Shown in pieces: positions 1-8,373 of a stretch of DNA of 64,000 bases; position 1 is the stretch's first letter; each line of letters starts with the position of its first letter. The position numbers and the translations under genes were made by a program. The notes under the pieces were generated by a model that was not told the DNA's origin, did no database searches, and was given only the letters and a program-made list of their open reading frames with translations. Source of the stretch: Devosia oryzisoli (GTDB lineage Bacteria; Pseudomonadota; Alphaproteobacteria; Rhizobiales; Devosiaceae); the NCBI RefSeq assembly GCF_014837245.1, contig NZ_JACYFU010000002.1:62001-126000 (forward strand), read 5' to 3'.

Positions 1-219
1 CTCGAAGCCGGTTCGCCCGCCAAGCCCGGGCTCGATCTCGGTGGGGTCCACGACATCGTAGCCGTGCGTCGAGCCCTGGCCGGCCGTGAAGATCGGCGAG
101 AGATAAAGATGCGACACGCCCAGATGTGCAAGGTAATCGAGATGACGTTCGACATGCGCGAAGTTGACCCCCTCCCGAAGCTGGATTCGATAGGTTGCGA
201 CGGGCGGTGACGATTTCAC
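1..219 (-). CDS. treY: Maltooligosyltrehalose synthase TreY (N-terminal part, cut by window edge)
   Basis: Only the first 73 codons lie in the window; the rest is beyond position 1. The peptide begins at a GTG that overlaps the treZ stop codon (GTGA). It reads ATYRIQLREGVNFAH and then LSPIFTAGQGSTHGYDVVDP, the hallmark N-terminal part of the GH13 maltooligosyl trehalose synthase family. The enzyme rearranges the reducing-end alpha-1,4 bond of a maltooligosaccharide into a trehalosyl alpha-1,1 bond in the cytoplasm. Its product is the substrate of TreZ, encoded just upstream in the same operon. The four-base overlap implies translational coupling. Identification is firm although the active site is outside the window. 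Confidence 0.93.
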   Translation of the reverse strand, partial: MKSSPPVATYRIQLREGVNFAHVERHLDYLAHLGVSHLYLSPIFTAGQGSTHGYDVVDPTEIEPGLGGRTGFE

Positions 220-1934
220 TTGGGGTGTACCTCGATCGCCAGCGCGTAATTGTCGCGCGCGATATCGTTGATGGTCAGTTGTGGCGCCTTGAGATGTCGA
301 GCGCCTTGGGCGACCTCACCGAAATTCAGCACGAGGTCGACGGTTCCGTCGACGAAATGCCACTGCACCTCGATGCCCTTGTGTCCAAGCTGTCGCGCCT
401 GTGCCGACCCGACGCGCTTCGATTTGAGCAGGGGCACGATGTGCTGGTGCCGGAAGTGGAGGCAGCGCTGGGTGAGGTCAAGCCAGTGCCTGGCCCTCTC
501 ATCCGTCTTCCAGCCCAGCTTGGAAGCCTCGAAGGTTTCCCGGGCGATCGGGTCCGGAACTTCCTCGCCGTGCTTGTCGATCTCCTCGAACTCGGCCGAG
601 CGCCCTTCCCGGACCAGGCGACCCAGCTCATCATGGAAGTCGGCGAAGTAGAGGAAGGGGTTGGTCTCCCCGCGCTCCTCGCCCATGAAGATCATGGGAA
701 TGAAGGGCGCGGCGAGCAGCAGGCCGAACGCCACCTCCACCCCATGGGTGGGGGCAATGGTGATGAGCCGGTCGCCATAGGCCCGGTTACCCACCTGATC
801 GTGCGTCTGCACGGCATTGACGAAGGCGGTGGGTTCAAGATGCCCGCTGGGCTTGCCGCGCGCCTTCTTGCGCCCCTCGCGATGCTGCCCCTCCTCGATC
901 TGCCCGCGCTCCAGCGCCAGGCGCAAATCGTCGATAGGGTTCACCGAATAGCTGACATAGTAGTGGTGGGACTCTCCGGTCAGTTCCGCGTGGATAGCGT
1001 GATGGAAGTCGTCGTTCCAATTGGCCTCGTAGTACCCCGCCTCACGCTGCTGCGGCTCGTTGCGTTCGTCCTCGGCGATGAGGTGGATCGGACGGCCGAG
1101 AGGCAGGGCACGCAGGGTGCGGGAGAAGCGGTCGATGAACTCGTCGGCGCCCGGCCCCGAGACTTCGTGAATGGCGTCCAGCCGTAGGCCGTCCAGGCGA
1201 TAGTGCGTGAGCCACATGGAGGCGCACTGGATCCAGAAGGCCTGTACCGCCGGCTGCGAAAAATCGATCGATGCGCCCCACGGCGTGTGCCGCTCGGGGT
1301 TGAAGAAATGCGGCGAGGCGGCGTGGATGTAGGCGCCGTCGGGCCCGAAATGGTTCATCACGAGGTCCAGCACCACCATCATGCCCAGCGCCTGGGCCCG
1401 TTCCACGAAGCGCTTGAAATCGTCAGGGCTGCCATAGGCCGGATGCGGCGCGAAGGGCAGAACGCCATCGTATCCCCAGCCGCGCTCGCCCGACCACTGA
1501 CCGACCGGCATCACTTCGATCGCGGTGATGCCTAGCCGCGCCAGTTCGCCGAGCTTGTCCGCGGCGGCCGCGAAGGTGCCTTCCGGCGTGAAGGTGCCAA
1601 TGTGAAGCTCGTAAATGACCGCTTCTTCCCAGGGGCGCCCGTGCCAGGGCGACGTCCACTGGTAGCTGGCATGGTCATGGAGGACGGACGGCCCGTGCAC
1701 GTCGCCGGCCTGGAGGCGGCTGGCCGGGTCGACCATGACATTGCCGTCCACCACCAGCCTGTAGCGGCTGCCAGCCTCGGCATCGAAGCGGAGCTGCCAC
1801 CATCCGCCGTCTGTTCGATCGAGAGCTCTTCGCTGACCCTCGAGTTCAATTTCAATTTTCTCCGCATCCGGCGACCATGCCGAAAACGTCCAACCTGCGG
1901 CGCCGTCCGACAGCGCCCCCCAACCAAAATCCAT
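216..1934 (-). CDS. treZ: Malto-oligosyltrehalose trehalohydrolase TreZ
   Basis: GH13 enzyme of 572 residues that releases trehalose from maltooligosyl trehalose in the cytoplasm. An N-terminal beta-sandwich (about residues 1-90, FSAWSPDAEKIEI) precedes the TIM barrel, which has DLVMNHFG (190-197), DGLRLDAIH with the likely nucleophile Asp253, HLIAEDERN with the likely acid Glu288, and NAVQTHDQVGNRAYGDR. I start it at the ATG at 1934, behind the purine-rich GGTGGGG. The frame stays open to 2057, but that extension (rich in Arg/Pro/Ser) is not typical of the family. The stop codon overlaps the GTG of treY, so the two form an operon for trehalose synthesis from glycogen-like glucans. Confidence 0.93.
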   Translation of the reverse strand: MDFGWGALSDGAAGWTFSAWSPDAEKIEIELEGQRRALDRTDGGWWQLRFDAEAGSRYRLVVDGNVMVDPASRLQAGDVHGPSVLHDHASYQWTSPWHGRPWEEAVIYELHIGTFTPEGTFAAAADKLGELARLGITAIEVMPVGQWSGERGWGYDGVLPFAPHPAYGSPDDFKRFVERAQALGMMVVLDLVMNHFGPDGAYIHAASPHFFNPERHTPWGASIDFSQPAVQAFWIQCASMWLTHYRLDGLRLDAIHEVSGPGADEFIDRFSRTLRALPLGRPIHLIAEDERNEPQQREAGYYEANWNDDFHHAIHAELTGESHHYYVSYSVNPIDDLRLALERGQIEEGQHREGRKKARGKPSGHLEPTAFVNAVQTHDQVGNRAYGDRLITIAPTHGVEVAFGLLLAAPFIPMIFMGEERGETNPFLYFADFHDELGRLVREGRSAEFEEIDKHGEEVPDPIARETFEASKLGWKTDERARHWLDLTQRCLHFRHQHIVPLLKSKRVGSAQARQLGHKGIEVQWHFVDGTVDLVLNFGEVAQGARHLKAPQLTINDIARDNYALAIEVHPK

Positions 1935-2130
1935 AATCCAGCCCCACCGTCTTGTGAGCAGGAAGTCGCTGGTATGGCCCTTGGTTCCTGAACTCCATCG
2001 CAGGCTATCTCGCCGGCTGTTTCTGTGGGCCCGCCCTGCTGGTTGCGGCGCCGCCACCGAGTCGCCTGCTTTGCTTGATTGATGACGTCCTCGTGATCGA
2101 ATCGCCTTTCAAGAAGTGAGTCCCCGCAGC

Positions 2131-2811
2131 ATGCCCCACTCCCGCCCGCGCTATACCCTCAGCGATTGTGTCGGCGATCCGCGCGAGTGGTCCTACACCT
2201 GGGAGATCCGGGACGACGTCTCTTTCTCCAGCAGCTGCGATTTCTGCGGACAAGGGGAGCAGCGCCACACATACGAGGTAATGCGCGAGGCCGCCCGGCT
2301 CTGGGTTTGCCAGCGTTGCGTCGGGCGCTACGAGGTCACAGGCGTCCTAGAAGGGGAGGCCCTGGCGCTGCGCGAGGCCCGCAATCACCTCCACGGCCTG
2401 ACCGCCCGGCTCAAGCAGCGCACCTGCCAGGACGTGATCCGGACCGTCCAGGCCCTGTCGGACAATCCGGCCCTCGAAGAGATCGCCGTCTATTTCGATC
2501 GCAATCTCCAGCTTTCGCCGGAGCGGGCGGCCCTCCTCTTCAATGCTCTGGGGGCAAGCGGCCTCGCCATCGATCCCAAGATCTTCGAGGTGCAAACGCG
2601 CAGCGCGGTGCATCAGGACGAGTTCGGGGCCCTCGCGCAGGACGATCGCATCGCCGTCTGGGCCGCCCTCTCCTCTCAGCAGAAAAGGCGGCTGGACTCC
2701 CTGGGATACGCGCCGTCCAAGTCGCAGCTGGCCGCCACGCGCATGACAGCCGTGACCTCACCGGCAAAGTCAATTTCCGGCCGCAAAAGCGAAGCGCCTT
2801 CAAAGGATTGA
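2131..2811 (+). CDS. Hypothetical protein with a two-CxxC zinc-ribbon-like N-terminus
   Basis: I do not recognise this 226-residue protein. It has no signal peptide or membrane segment. The N-terminal third carries C36-x2-C39 and C60-x2-C63, a spacing typical of a small structural zinc site. The rest is charged and mostly helical, with a polar, poorly conserved-looking tail rich in Ser/Lys. An in-frame GTG at 2116 would add five residues; I prefer the ATG. It is divergent from treZ and sits 107 bases upstream of exoF on the same strand. It could be a small regulator or housekeeping protein unrelated to polysaccharide synthesis; nothing visible decides this. Confidence 0.6.
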   Translation: MPHSRPRYTLSDCVGDPREWSYTWEIRDDVSFSSSCDFCGQGEQRHTYEVMREAARLWVCQRCVGRYEVTGVLEGEALALREARNHLHGLTARLKQRTCQDVIRTVQALSDNPALEEIAVYFDRNLQLSPERAALLFNALGASGLAIDPKIFEVQTRSAVHQDEFGALAQDDRIAVWAALSSQQKRRLDSLGYAPSKSQLAATRMTAVTSPAKSISGRKSEAPSKD

Positions 2812-2918
2812 CTGCGCCCTGGGCAGCCAATGCCGCTGACGACCCAGCCGGCCGCCCCATTGCGGGCACGTTCTGCCTCAACCATCCTCGCGTGACGAAC
2901 AACAGCAAGGAGGAGCTC

Positions 2919-4148
2919 ATGCTCCGTGCCGCGGCCACCTCGCCCAAGGGTGTCCTGACGATCCTGGCTTTTCTCGCCGCCATCCTCTGCTCTGTCCCGA
3001 GCATGGCGGCGGCGCCTTACGTGCTGGGGGTCTCGGACAAGCTGACCGTCAAGGTCGTGCAGTGGAAGGCCGCGGAAACCGAGTTCACCGAGTGGACAGC
3101 GCTCGGGGGGGACTACGTCGTGGGCGCCGACGGCATGGTGAACTTCCCCATGGTCGGGCCGCTTCCCGCGGCTGGCGAGACCAGCGCCGACGTGTCCGCT
3201 GCCTTGGCGGCAGCCCTCAAGCAGACGCTGGGCCTTCCGGCCGCCCCGATCGTGTCGATTGAAATCGCCGAGTACGGCCCGATCTACGTGTCGGGCGACG
3301 TGAGCACCCCCGGCGAATATCCGTTCGCGCCCGGCCTCACGGTCGTCAAGGCCATCGCCCTGGCGGGCGGCGAGCGACGCGGGGCCGAGGCCGGCGCGCG
3401 CCCAGAGCGGGAGATGCTGACCACCACCGGAAACCTCGACGTATCGGAGGACGAATACGCCCGTCTCCTGATCCGACGGGCGCGCCTCGACGCCGAGATT
3501 GCCGGCAACACAGACATCGAAATTCCGCCCGAGCTGAAAGGCCACGCCGAAACGCCCGAACTGGTCGAAGCCGAACGCGCCATCCTCAACGCCCGGACGC
3601 GGCAGGCCGAGGCGCAGGCGTCGTCGCTGTCCGATGAGGTGGCTCTTCTCAAGTCACAGATCGAGGCCTTCGAGCAGAAGCGCAAGAACACCGAAGCGCA
3701 GTTGCAGACGGCGCGCGAACAGCTCGACAAGATCACCACGCTGTCCGACAACGGCCTGGCGCTGGCCTCCCGCGTCGCCTCACTCCAGACCAATGTCGCC
3801 GATCTTGAGGCGCGGCTGCTCGACACCGAAACGGCCACCCTGCAGGCGCAGCAGGACATTGCGGCCGCCGAGCGCGAGCGGGCGCAGCTCAACGACCAGC
3901 GCATCACCGATCTCAACCTCGAGCGCCAGACGGTCGACGGCCAGATCGGCGCCCTTGAGCTCAAGATCGACACGCAACGCGGACTGGTGCAGGAGGCCGC
4001 GCTCTATACCGGCGCCGCCGTCCCCGGCGATAGCGCTCCCACCTATTCCTACACCATCATCCGCGGTGAAGACGAAGTGGCGGCCGACCTCAGCACAGCT
4101 GTGCAGGCCGGTGATGTCGTCGTCGCGCACCTGCAACTGGCAAACTGA
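2919..4148 (+). CDS. exoF: Polysaccharide export periplasmic protein, ExoF-like (SLBB/Poly_export)
   Basis: A 409-residue exported protein. A hydrophobic N-terminus (residues 11-32, ending SMAAA) is a signal peptide. Residues 34-150 form the polysaccharide export and SLBB region (YVLGVSDKLTVKVV, then IYVSGDVSTPGEYPF and VVKAIALAGG). Residues of about 215-355 are a long heptad-rich coiled coil. That architecture matches ExoF/OPX-like periplasmic proteins, which connect the inner-membrane copolymerase (ExoP, encoded at 14692-16932) to the outer membrane for chain export. The ATG at 2919 follows a very good AAGGAGGAG ribosome-binding site. It is followed by exoK and exoV in what looks like one operon. 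Confidence 0.88.
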   Translation: MLRAAATSPKGVLTILAFLAAILCSVPSMAAAPYVLGVSDKLTVKVVQWKAAETEFTEWTALGGDYVVGADGMVNFPMVGPLPAAGETSADVSAALAAALKQTLGLPAAPIVSIEIAEYGPIYVSGDVSTPGEYPFAPGLTVVKAIALAGGERRGAEAGARPEREMLTTTGNLDVSEDEYARLLIRRARLDAEIAGNTDIEIPPELKGHAETPELVEAERAILNARTRQAEAQASSLSDEVALLKSQIEAFEQKRKNTEAQLQTAREQLDKITTLSDNGLALASRVASLQTNVADLEARLLDTETATLQAQQDIAAAERERAQLNDQRITDLNLERQTVDGQIGALELKIDTQRGLVQEAALYTGAAVPGDSAPTYSYTIIRGEDEVAADLSTAVQAGDVVVAHLQLAN

Positions 4149-4159
4149 GGAAGACTTCC

Positions 4160-4945
4160 GTGAAACACAGCGCCCTTCTCTTGGCATCTGCCGCCCTCGC
4201 CGCCTGCGTCTCGCCCCTTCAGGCGCAGGAAGCCTTCTTCGACACGTTCGACCGGCTGGACCAGTCTCGCTGGTATATTTCGGACGGCTGGAGCAATGGA
4301 GCCCACCAGAACTGCACCTGGTCGGCCGATCAGGTCACGGTCGCCAACAGCGCCTTGCGCGTCGGCTTTGCGCCCAAGCCGAAGGTTGACCGCCAGTATC
4401 GCTGTGGCGAAATCCAGACGCGCAAGGCCTACGGTTACGGCACCTACGAGGCGCGCCTCAAGACGCCGAAAGGCTCCGGCCTCAATGCGGCGTTCTTCAC
4501 CTATATCGGGCCGCAGCAGGGACAGCCGCACGACGAGATCGACTTCGAGGTGCTGCTCAAGGACACGAGCCACGTCGATACGACGACGTTCGTCAACGGC
4601 AAGAGCGGCGACGGAAAGGTGGGCAGCGGCCAGTCACTGGAGCTTCCCCGCCCCGCCGACAGCGATTTCATCACCTATGCCTTCACCTGGGAGCCGGACC
4701 GGCTGCGCTTCTATATCGACGGCAAGCTGGCCCGCACGATGGACAACCCGGCCACGATCCCCAGCCACGACCAGCGCATCTTCTTCAGCCTCTGGGGGTC
4801 CGACACCCTCACCGAATGGATGGGGCCCTTCACGCCGGTGACGGAGCCGATCGCCATGAACGTCGACTGGGTCGCGTTCACCCCGCTCGGGCAGGCCTGC
4901 ACCTTCGAACAATCCATCGTCTGTCAGCAGAGCGGAGACGAGTGA
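4160..4945 (+). CDS. exoK: GH16 endo-beta-glycanase, ExoK-like
   Basis: GH16 glycanase of 261 residues, like ExoK, which trims exopolysaccharide in the periplasm or outside the cell. The catalytic E-x-D-x-E motif is HDEIDFEVL, with nucleophile Glu126, Asp128 and acid/base Glu130. Aromatic substrate-cleft residues and the closing MNVDWVAFTP strand are also present. The N-terminus is an export signal. It contains a good lipobox, LAA before Cys16, so the enzyme may be a lipoprotein, although a signal-peptidase I site near AQA/QEA is also possible. It lies 11 bases after exoF and its stop abuts the exoV start, which ties it to production or length control of the same polymer. Confidence 0.9.
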   Translation: MKHSALLLASAALAACVSPLQAQEAFFDTFDRLDQSRWYISDGWSNGAHQNCTWSADQVTVANSALRVGFAPKPKVDRQYRCGEIQTRKAYGYGTYEARLKTPKGSGLNAAFFTYIGPQQGQPHDEIDFEVLLKDTSHVDTTTFVNGKSGDGKVGSGQSLELPRPADSDFITYAFTWEPDRLRFYIDGKLARTMDNPATIPSHDQRIFFSLWGSDTLTEWMGPFTPVTEPIAMNVDWVAFTPLGQACTFEQSIVCQQSGDE

Positions 4946-5839
4946 ATGAAGCTGGTTTACTTCCGGGGCAAGGTGCCCAATTTCGGTGACGAGCTGAACC
5001 TCGACGTGTGGCCCGCCTTGCTGCCAAAGGGCTTCCTCGATGAGGACGAGAGCGAACTCTTCGTCGGCATCGGCTCGATCATCGGGACCCAGATGCCGGC
5101 GCATGCGCGCAAGTTCGTCATGGGCTCGGGCTATGCCGGCTATATGGGCCTGCCCGATGTGCATGACGGCAGCTGGGACATCCGCTTCGTGCGCGGGCCG
5201 AAGACGGCCGAGACGCTCAATATCTCCCCAGACCTTGCCATCTGCGACAGCGCCATCCTGCTCCGGGCCATGAACCTGCCGGCCCCGGCGCCCAATATCG
5301 GGGTCGCCTTCATGCCGCATTACGAGAGCCTGGAGCGGGGCAATTGGGCAGAGGTCTGCCGGCTGGCAGGCATCACGCTCATCGATGCCACCAAGCCGAA
5401 CGACACGGTCCTGGCGCAGATCAAGGGCGCGCGCCTGCTGATCACCGAAGCCATGCACGGCGCCATCGTGGCCGACGCGCTGCGCACGCCCTGGATCAGC
5501 GCCAAGCCCATCTTCTGGGGCCACCACATGAAGTGGCTCGACTGGTCCTCGGCCTTGGGGATCGATCTCAGGATGCAGGAGCTGGCGCCGAGCAACGTGC
5601 TCGAAGCCTATATCCGCGCCACCGGCCGCGGCGGCATGCGTGGCAAGACCGGCCGCCTGGCCGCTTCGCCGCTCGCCACGCTGCCGAACACCTATTTCGC
5701 GCACCGCGCCGCACGGCACCTGCAGCGCCTCTCCCAAATGGAGCCGCAACTGAGCGAGGAGAGCCGGATCATCGACGCCACCGACCGCGCCATGACCGCA
5801 GTGGACGCCTTCGTCCGCTCGCGCGTGGCCGTCAGCTAG
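4946..5839 (+). CDS. exoV: Polysaccharide pyruvyl transferase, ExoV-like
   Basis: A 297-residue protein of the polysaccharide pyruvyl transferase family. The N-terminus MKLVYFRGKVPNFGDELN, the VGIGSIIG segment and the RFVRGPKTAETL segment are those of ExoV, which transfers a ketal-linked pyruvate from phosphoenolpyruvate to the terminal sugar of the lipid-linked repeat unit on the cytoplasmic face. The motif LLITEAMHGAIVADALRTPW near residues 163-182 resembles the family active-site region. The start codon directly follows the exoK stop. Presence of this gene predicts an acidic, pyruvylated exopolysaccharide. Confidence 0.88.
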   Translation: MKLVYFRGKVPNFGDELNLDVWPALLPKGFLDEDESELFVGIGSIIGTQMPAHARKFVMGSGYAGYMGLPDVHDGSWDIRFVRGPKTAETLNISPDLAICDSAILLRAMNLPAPAPNIGVAFMPHYESLERGNWAEVCRLAGITLIDATKPNDTVLAQIKGARLLITEAMHGAIVADALRTPWISAKPIFWGHHMKWLDWSSALGIDLRMQELAPSNVLEAYIRATGRGGMRGKTGRLAASPLATLPNTYFAHRAARHLQRLSQMEPQLSEESRIIDATDRAMTAVDAFVRSRVAVS

Positions 5840-5850
5840 AGGCCCTGCCC

Positions 5851-6885
5851 ATGAACGACCTCACCGCGCTGCCCATCCAGAAACTCGAGATGACGGACCG
5901 GGGCCCCCTGGTCCTGTTGTTCTACGATGGCTATGAGCGGCGGGCGCGGGATGGATTTGCCGGGGCACTGCAGTCGCAGGCGCATCGTGCGGCGCGATAC
6001 ATCTATCGCTCGGCCCGGCGCAAGCAGGTGCGCACGGGCTTTTACACCGCCTTCCTCTCGCTCCAGGCGAGCCTCAAGGCCGCCGGGTGCGACGTCCGCG
6101 TCAACGACTTCGCGGCGGCCCGCAAGCGGCCCACCTACCCCATCGGGCTTGCCGGTTATCCCAGCGCTCTCTCGGCCGTGCCGCTACCCAATCCGGTCGT
6201 CTTCGGCCACGGCGATATCGGCCTGCCGGAAGAAGCTGCCAAAGTTGCGCAGCGCGAGACCATGCGCATCCTGATCCAGCCCTGCGACTGGGCCTGCGCG
6301 TTCAACCGGCAAGCCTGCGGCGATAAGCTGCGCGCCTTTCCCGTCGGCGTCGACATTTCGGATTGGAATTGGGCGCCGCGCGAAAAAACCATCGACTTCG
6401 TCATCTACGACAAGATCCGCTGGCATCGGGAGACGCAGGTTCCGGCGGTGCTTGACCGCATCACATCCTCGCTCGATCGGGCGGGGCTCACCTATCGCGT
6501 CTTGCGCTATGGCGGCCATATCCAGAAGAATTATCGCGCCTCCCTGGCCGAGGCGCGCGCGCTGCTTTTCGTGTGCGAACACGAAACGCAGGGCATCGCC
6601 TACCAGGAGGCCATGGCGGCGGGCATTCCCGTACTGGCCTGGGACGAGGGCGAACTTGTCGACCCCAACCTGCGCCGCTACGCGCCCAATCTGCGGGTCA
6701 GCAGCGTGCCCTATTTCGACGCGCGGTGCGGCGAGACCTTCGCCATCGCCGGGTTCGACGAGGCGCTCGGCACCTTCATGGCGCGGCGCGAAACGTACGA
6801 TCCCAAGAGCTACATGAACGAACGCCTCAGCCTCCAGCGCGCCGCGGCGGACTATCTGGTGATGTACGCCTCGCTCGTCGGCTGA
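5851..6885 (+). CDS. Glycosyltransferase, GT-B/GT1-like, of the exopolysaccharide cluster
   Basis: A 344-residue soluble protein. The C-terminal half has ALLFVCEHETQG followed by AYQEAMAAGIPVLAWD (residues 238-265), the pattern by which GT-B glycosyltransferases bind the nucleotide-sugar diphosphate (E-x7-E type). The N-terminal half is unlike the GT2 enzymes around it. It is not an obvious match to any named exo glycosyltransferase that I remember. It starts 11 bases after exoV and ends seven bases before the convergent flippase gene. I infer that it adds one sugar to the lipid-linked repeat unit; donor and linkage cannot be read from the sequence. Confidence 0.72.
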   Translation: MNDLTALPIQKLEMTDRGPLVLLFYDGYERRARDGFAGALQSQAHRAARYIYRSARRKQVRTGFYTAFLSLQASLKAAGCDVRVNDFAAARKRPTYPIGLAGYPSALSAVPLPNPVVFGHGDIGLPEEAAKVAQRETMRILIQPCDWACAFNRQACGDKLRAFPVGVDISDWNWAPREKTIDFVIYDKIRWHRETQVPAVLDRITSSLDRAGLTYRVLRYGGHIQKNYRASLAEARALLFVCEHETQGIAYQEAMAAGIPVLAWDEGELVDPNLRRYAPNLRVSSVPYFDARCGETFAIAGFDEALGTFMARRETYDPKSYMNERLSLQRAAADYLVMYASLVG

Positions 6886-6891
6886 GGCCGC

Positions 6892-8373
6892 CTAGCCGCC
6901 CCGCCGGCGGACCAGCCGGCCGATTTCCATCAGCCGGCGCCGCCCCAGCACCAGCACGGCCGCGCCATACACGAGCGCCGAACCGCCGATTGTTGCCCCA
7001 AGCCGCAGCATGGTGGGTGCGTCGGCGAGTTGCTGCTGGATGAAGGTCCCCGCCACCAGCATCAGCATCGTTGCAAAGATTGGCAGCGCGAAGCTGGCGA
7101 GGTATCCGGCCATGGAGAGGCCCAGCAGCCGGGCCACCATGAACACGGTGGGCAGCCACATGACATAGTTCTGGACCACGATGGCGGTAGTCAGCGCCTC
7201 GACGCCCCAGCCGCTGAACAGCCAGACATAGAGCACCGTGATCACCTGCTTGCCGAGCAGATAGTAGAACCAGATGTCGGCCTGTCCCTGGCTGCGGACC
7301 AGCGACGATTGCAGCACGCCTACCGCCGTCAGCAGCCCCAGCGCACAGAAGGCCTGCACCACCGGCACCGCCTCGACCCAGTGGTCGCCAAAGACGAAGG
7401 GCACGAAGTCGGGCGCGATCAGCGCGAGCCCGGTAAAGGCCGGAAAGGCGATGATGGACGAGGCGAACGTTCCGAACAAAAAGGCCTGCCGCAGCTTGGC
7501 CTTCTCGTCCTGCATCGAGGAGAGGAGCGAATAGGAGACCAGGTTGAGCGCGCCGCTCATCAGATCGGTCAGGATCTGGAAGATGCGGCGGCCAAAACTG
7601 TAGATGCCGAGGCCGGCCGGCCCGAGCGTGATGCCGATCAGCAACTGGTCGATGCTGAGGGTGGTGATGAAGTGCGTGCCCGTGGAAAAAAGGCCAAAGG
7701 TCCGCAGATCGGACAGCGCTGCCCGCTCGAAACGCAGCGACGGACGCCAGCCCGAGGCCACCATGGCCCCGATGCAGGTGGCGGCCGATGCCGCCAGTTG
7801 CGAAGCGGCCAGCGCCCAGACGCCGAAGCCGAGCCACAGCAGGCCCAGGCAAATCCCGGCCGCGGCAAGCGAGGCGAGCGACGTGCGGAACGCCAGCATG
7901 CGGAACGACATGGTGCGCACAAGCAGCGCGTTTGGCACGGCAGCCGCCATGTCGAAAATCACGCGCGCCGAAATGAACGGGATGAGGGCGAGCAGCAGCG
8001 TCTCGCCGGATTGGGCCGCCACGAATGGCGCACTGGCGCAGAGGCCGCCGTAAATCACCAGCCCCGACACCATGGAGAGCCAGAACACCGTGTCGAGGTG
8101 GACCGGCGCAATGGCCTTGTGCTGGATCAGCGCCTCCCGGAACCCGGCCGGGGAAATGGCAAGGCCGATAGTGGCGATACTGGCAGCATAGGCCACGATG
8201 CCGAACTCGGCCGGCGTTAGCGCCCGCGACGTGGCGAGAAAGACGAGAAAGCCCACCGCCGCAGGCGTGAAGCTGCTGACGAGGGACCAGATGGTGCCCT
8301 TGAGGGCCGCCGATGCCCGCCCGGTCCTGACGTGATCGAGCTTGGGCCCGGTTGTGTCTGCGACCAATGTCAT
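6892..8373 (-). CDS. exoT: Lipid-linked oligosaccharide flippase, ExoT/Wzx-like (MOP family)
   Basis: A 493-residue integral membrane protein with about 12-14 hydrophobic segments spread over its whole length. The start region (LKGTIWSLVSSFTPAAVGFLVFL) and the segment LGPAGLGIYSFGRRIFQI are typical of polysaccharide-biosynthesis flippases of the MOP superfamily. It would move the undecaprenyl-linked repeat unit across the inner membrane. Its ATG overlaps the stop of the upstream glycosyltransferase by four bases (ATGA). It is the last gene of the leftward run exoY, small coiled-coil protein, exoO, exoQ, glycosyltransferase, exoT. Confidence 0.86.
   Translation of the reverse strand: MTLVADTTGPKLDHVRTGRASAALKGTIWSLVSSFTPAAVGFLVFLATSRALTPAEFGIVAYAASIATIGLAISPAGFREALIQHKAIAPVHLDTVFWLSMVSGLVIYGGLCASAPFVAAQSGETLLLALIPFISARVIFDMAAAVPNALLVRTMSFRMLAFRTSLASLAAAGICLGLLWLGFGVWALAASQLAASAATCIGAMVASGWRPSLRFERAALSDLRTFGLFSTGTHFITTLSIDQLLIGITLGPAGLGIYSFGRRIFQILTDLMSGALNLVSYSLLSSMQDEKAKLRQAFLFGTFASSIIAFPAFTGLALIAPDFVPFVFGDHWVEAVPVVQAFCALGLLTAVGVLQSSLVRSQGQADIWFYYLLGKQVITVLYVWLFSGWGVEALTTAIVVQNYVMWLPTVFMVARLLGLSMAGYLASFALPIFATMLMLVAGTFIQQQLADAPTMLRLGATIGGSALVYGAAVLVLGRRRLMEIGRLVRRRGG

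Noticed and set aside
1935-2057. N-terminal extension of TreZ by 41 residues
   Set aside because: The extension is rich in Arg, Pro and Ser and unlike the family, and the ATG at 1934 has a ribosome-binding site and begins the conserved domain.
7030-8220. 396-codon plus-strand frame opposite the flippase gene
   Set aside because: Rich in Gln, His and Arg with no hydrophobic core; a shadow of the membrane protein on the other strand.
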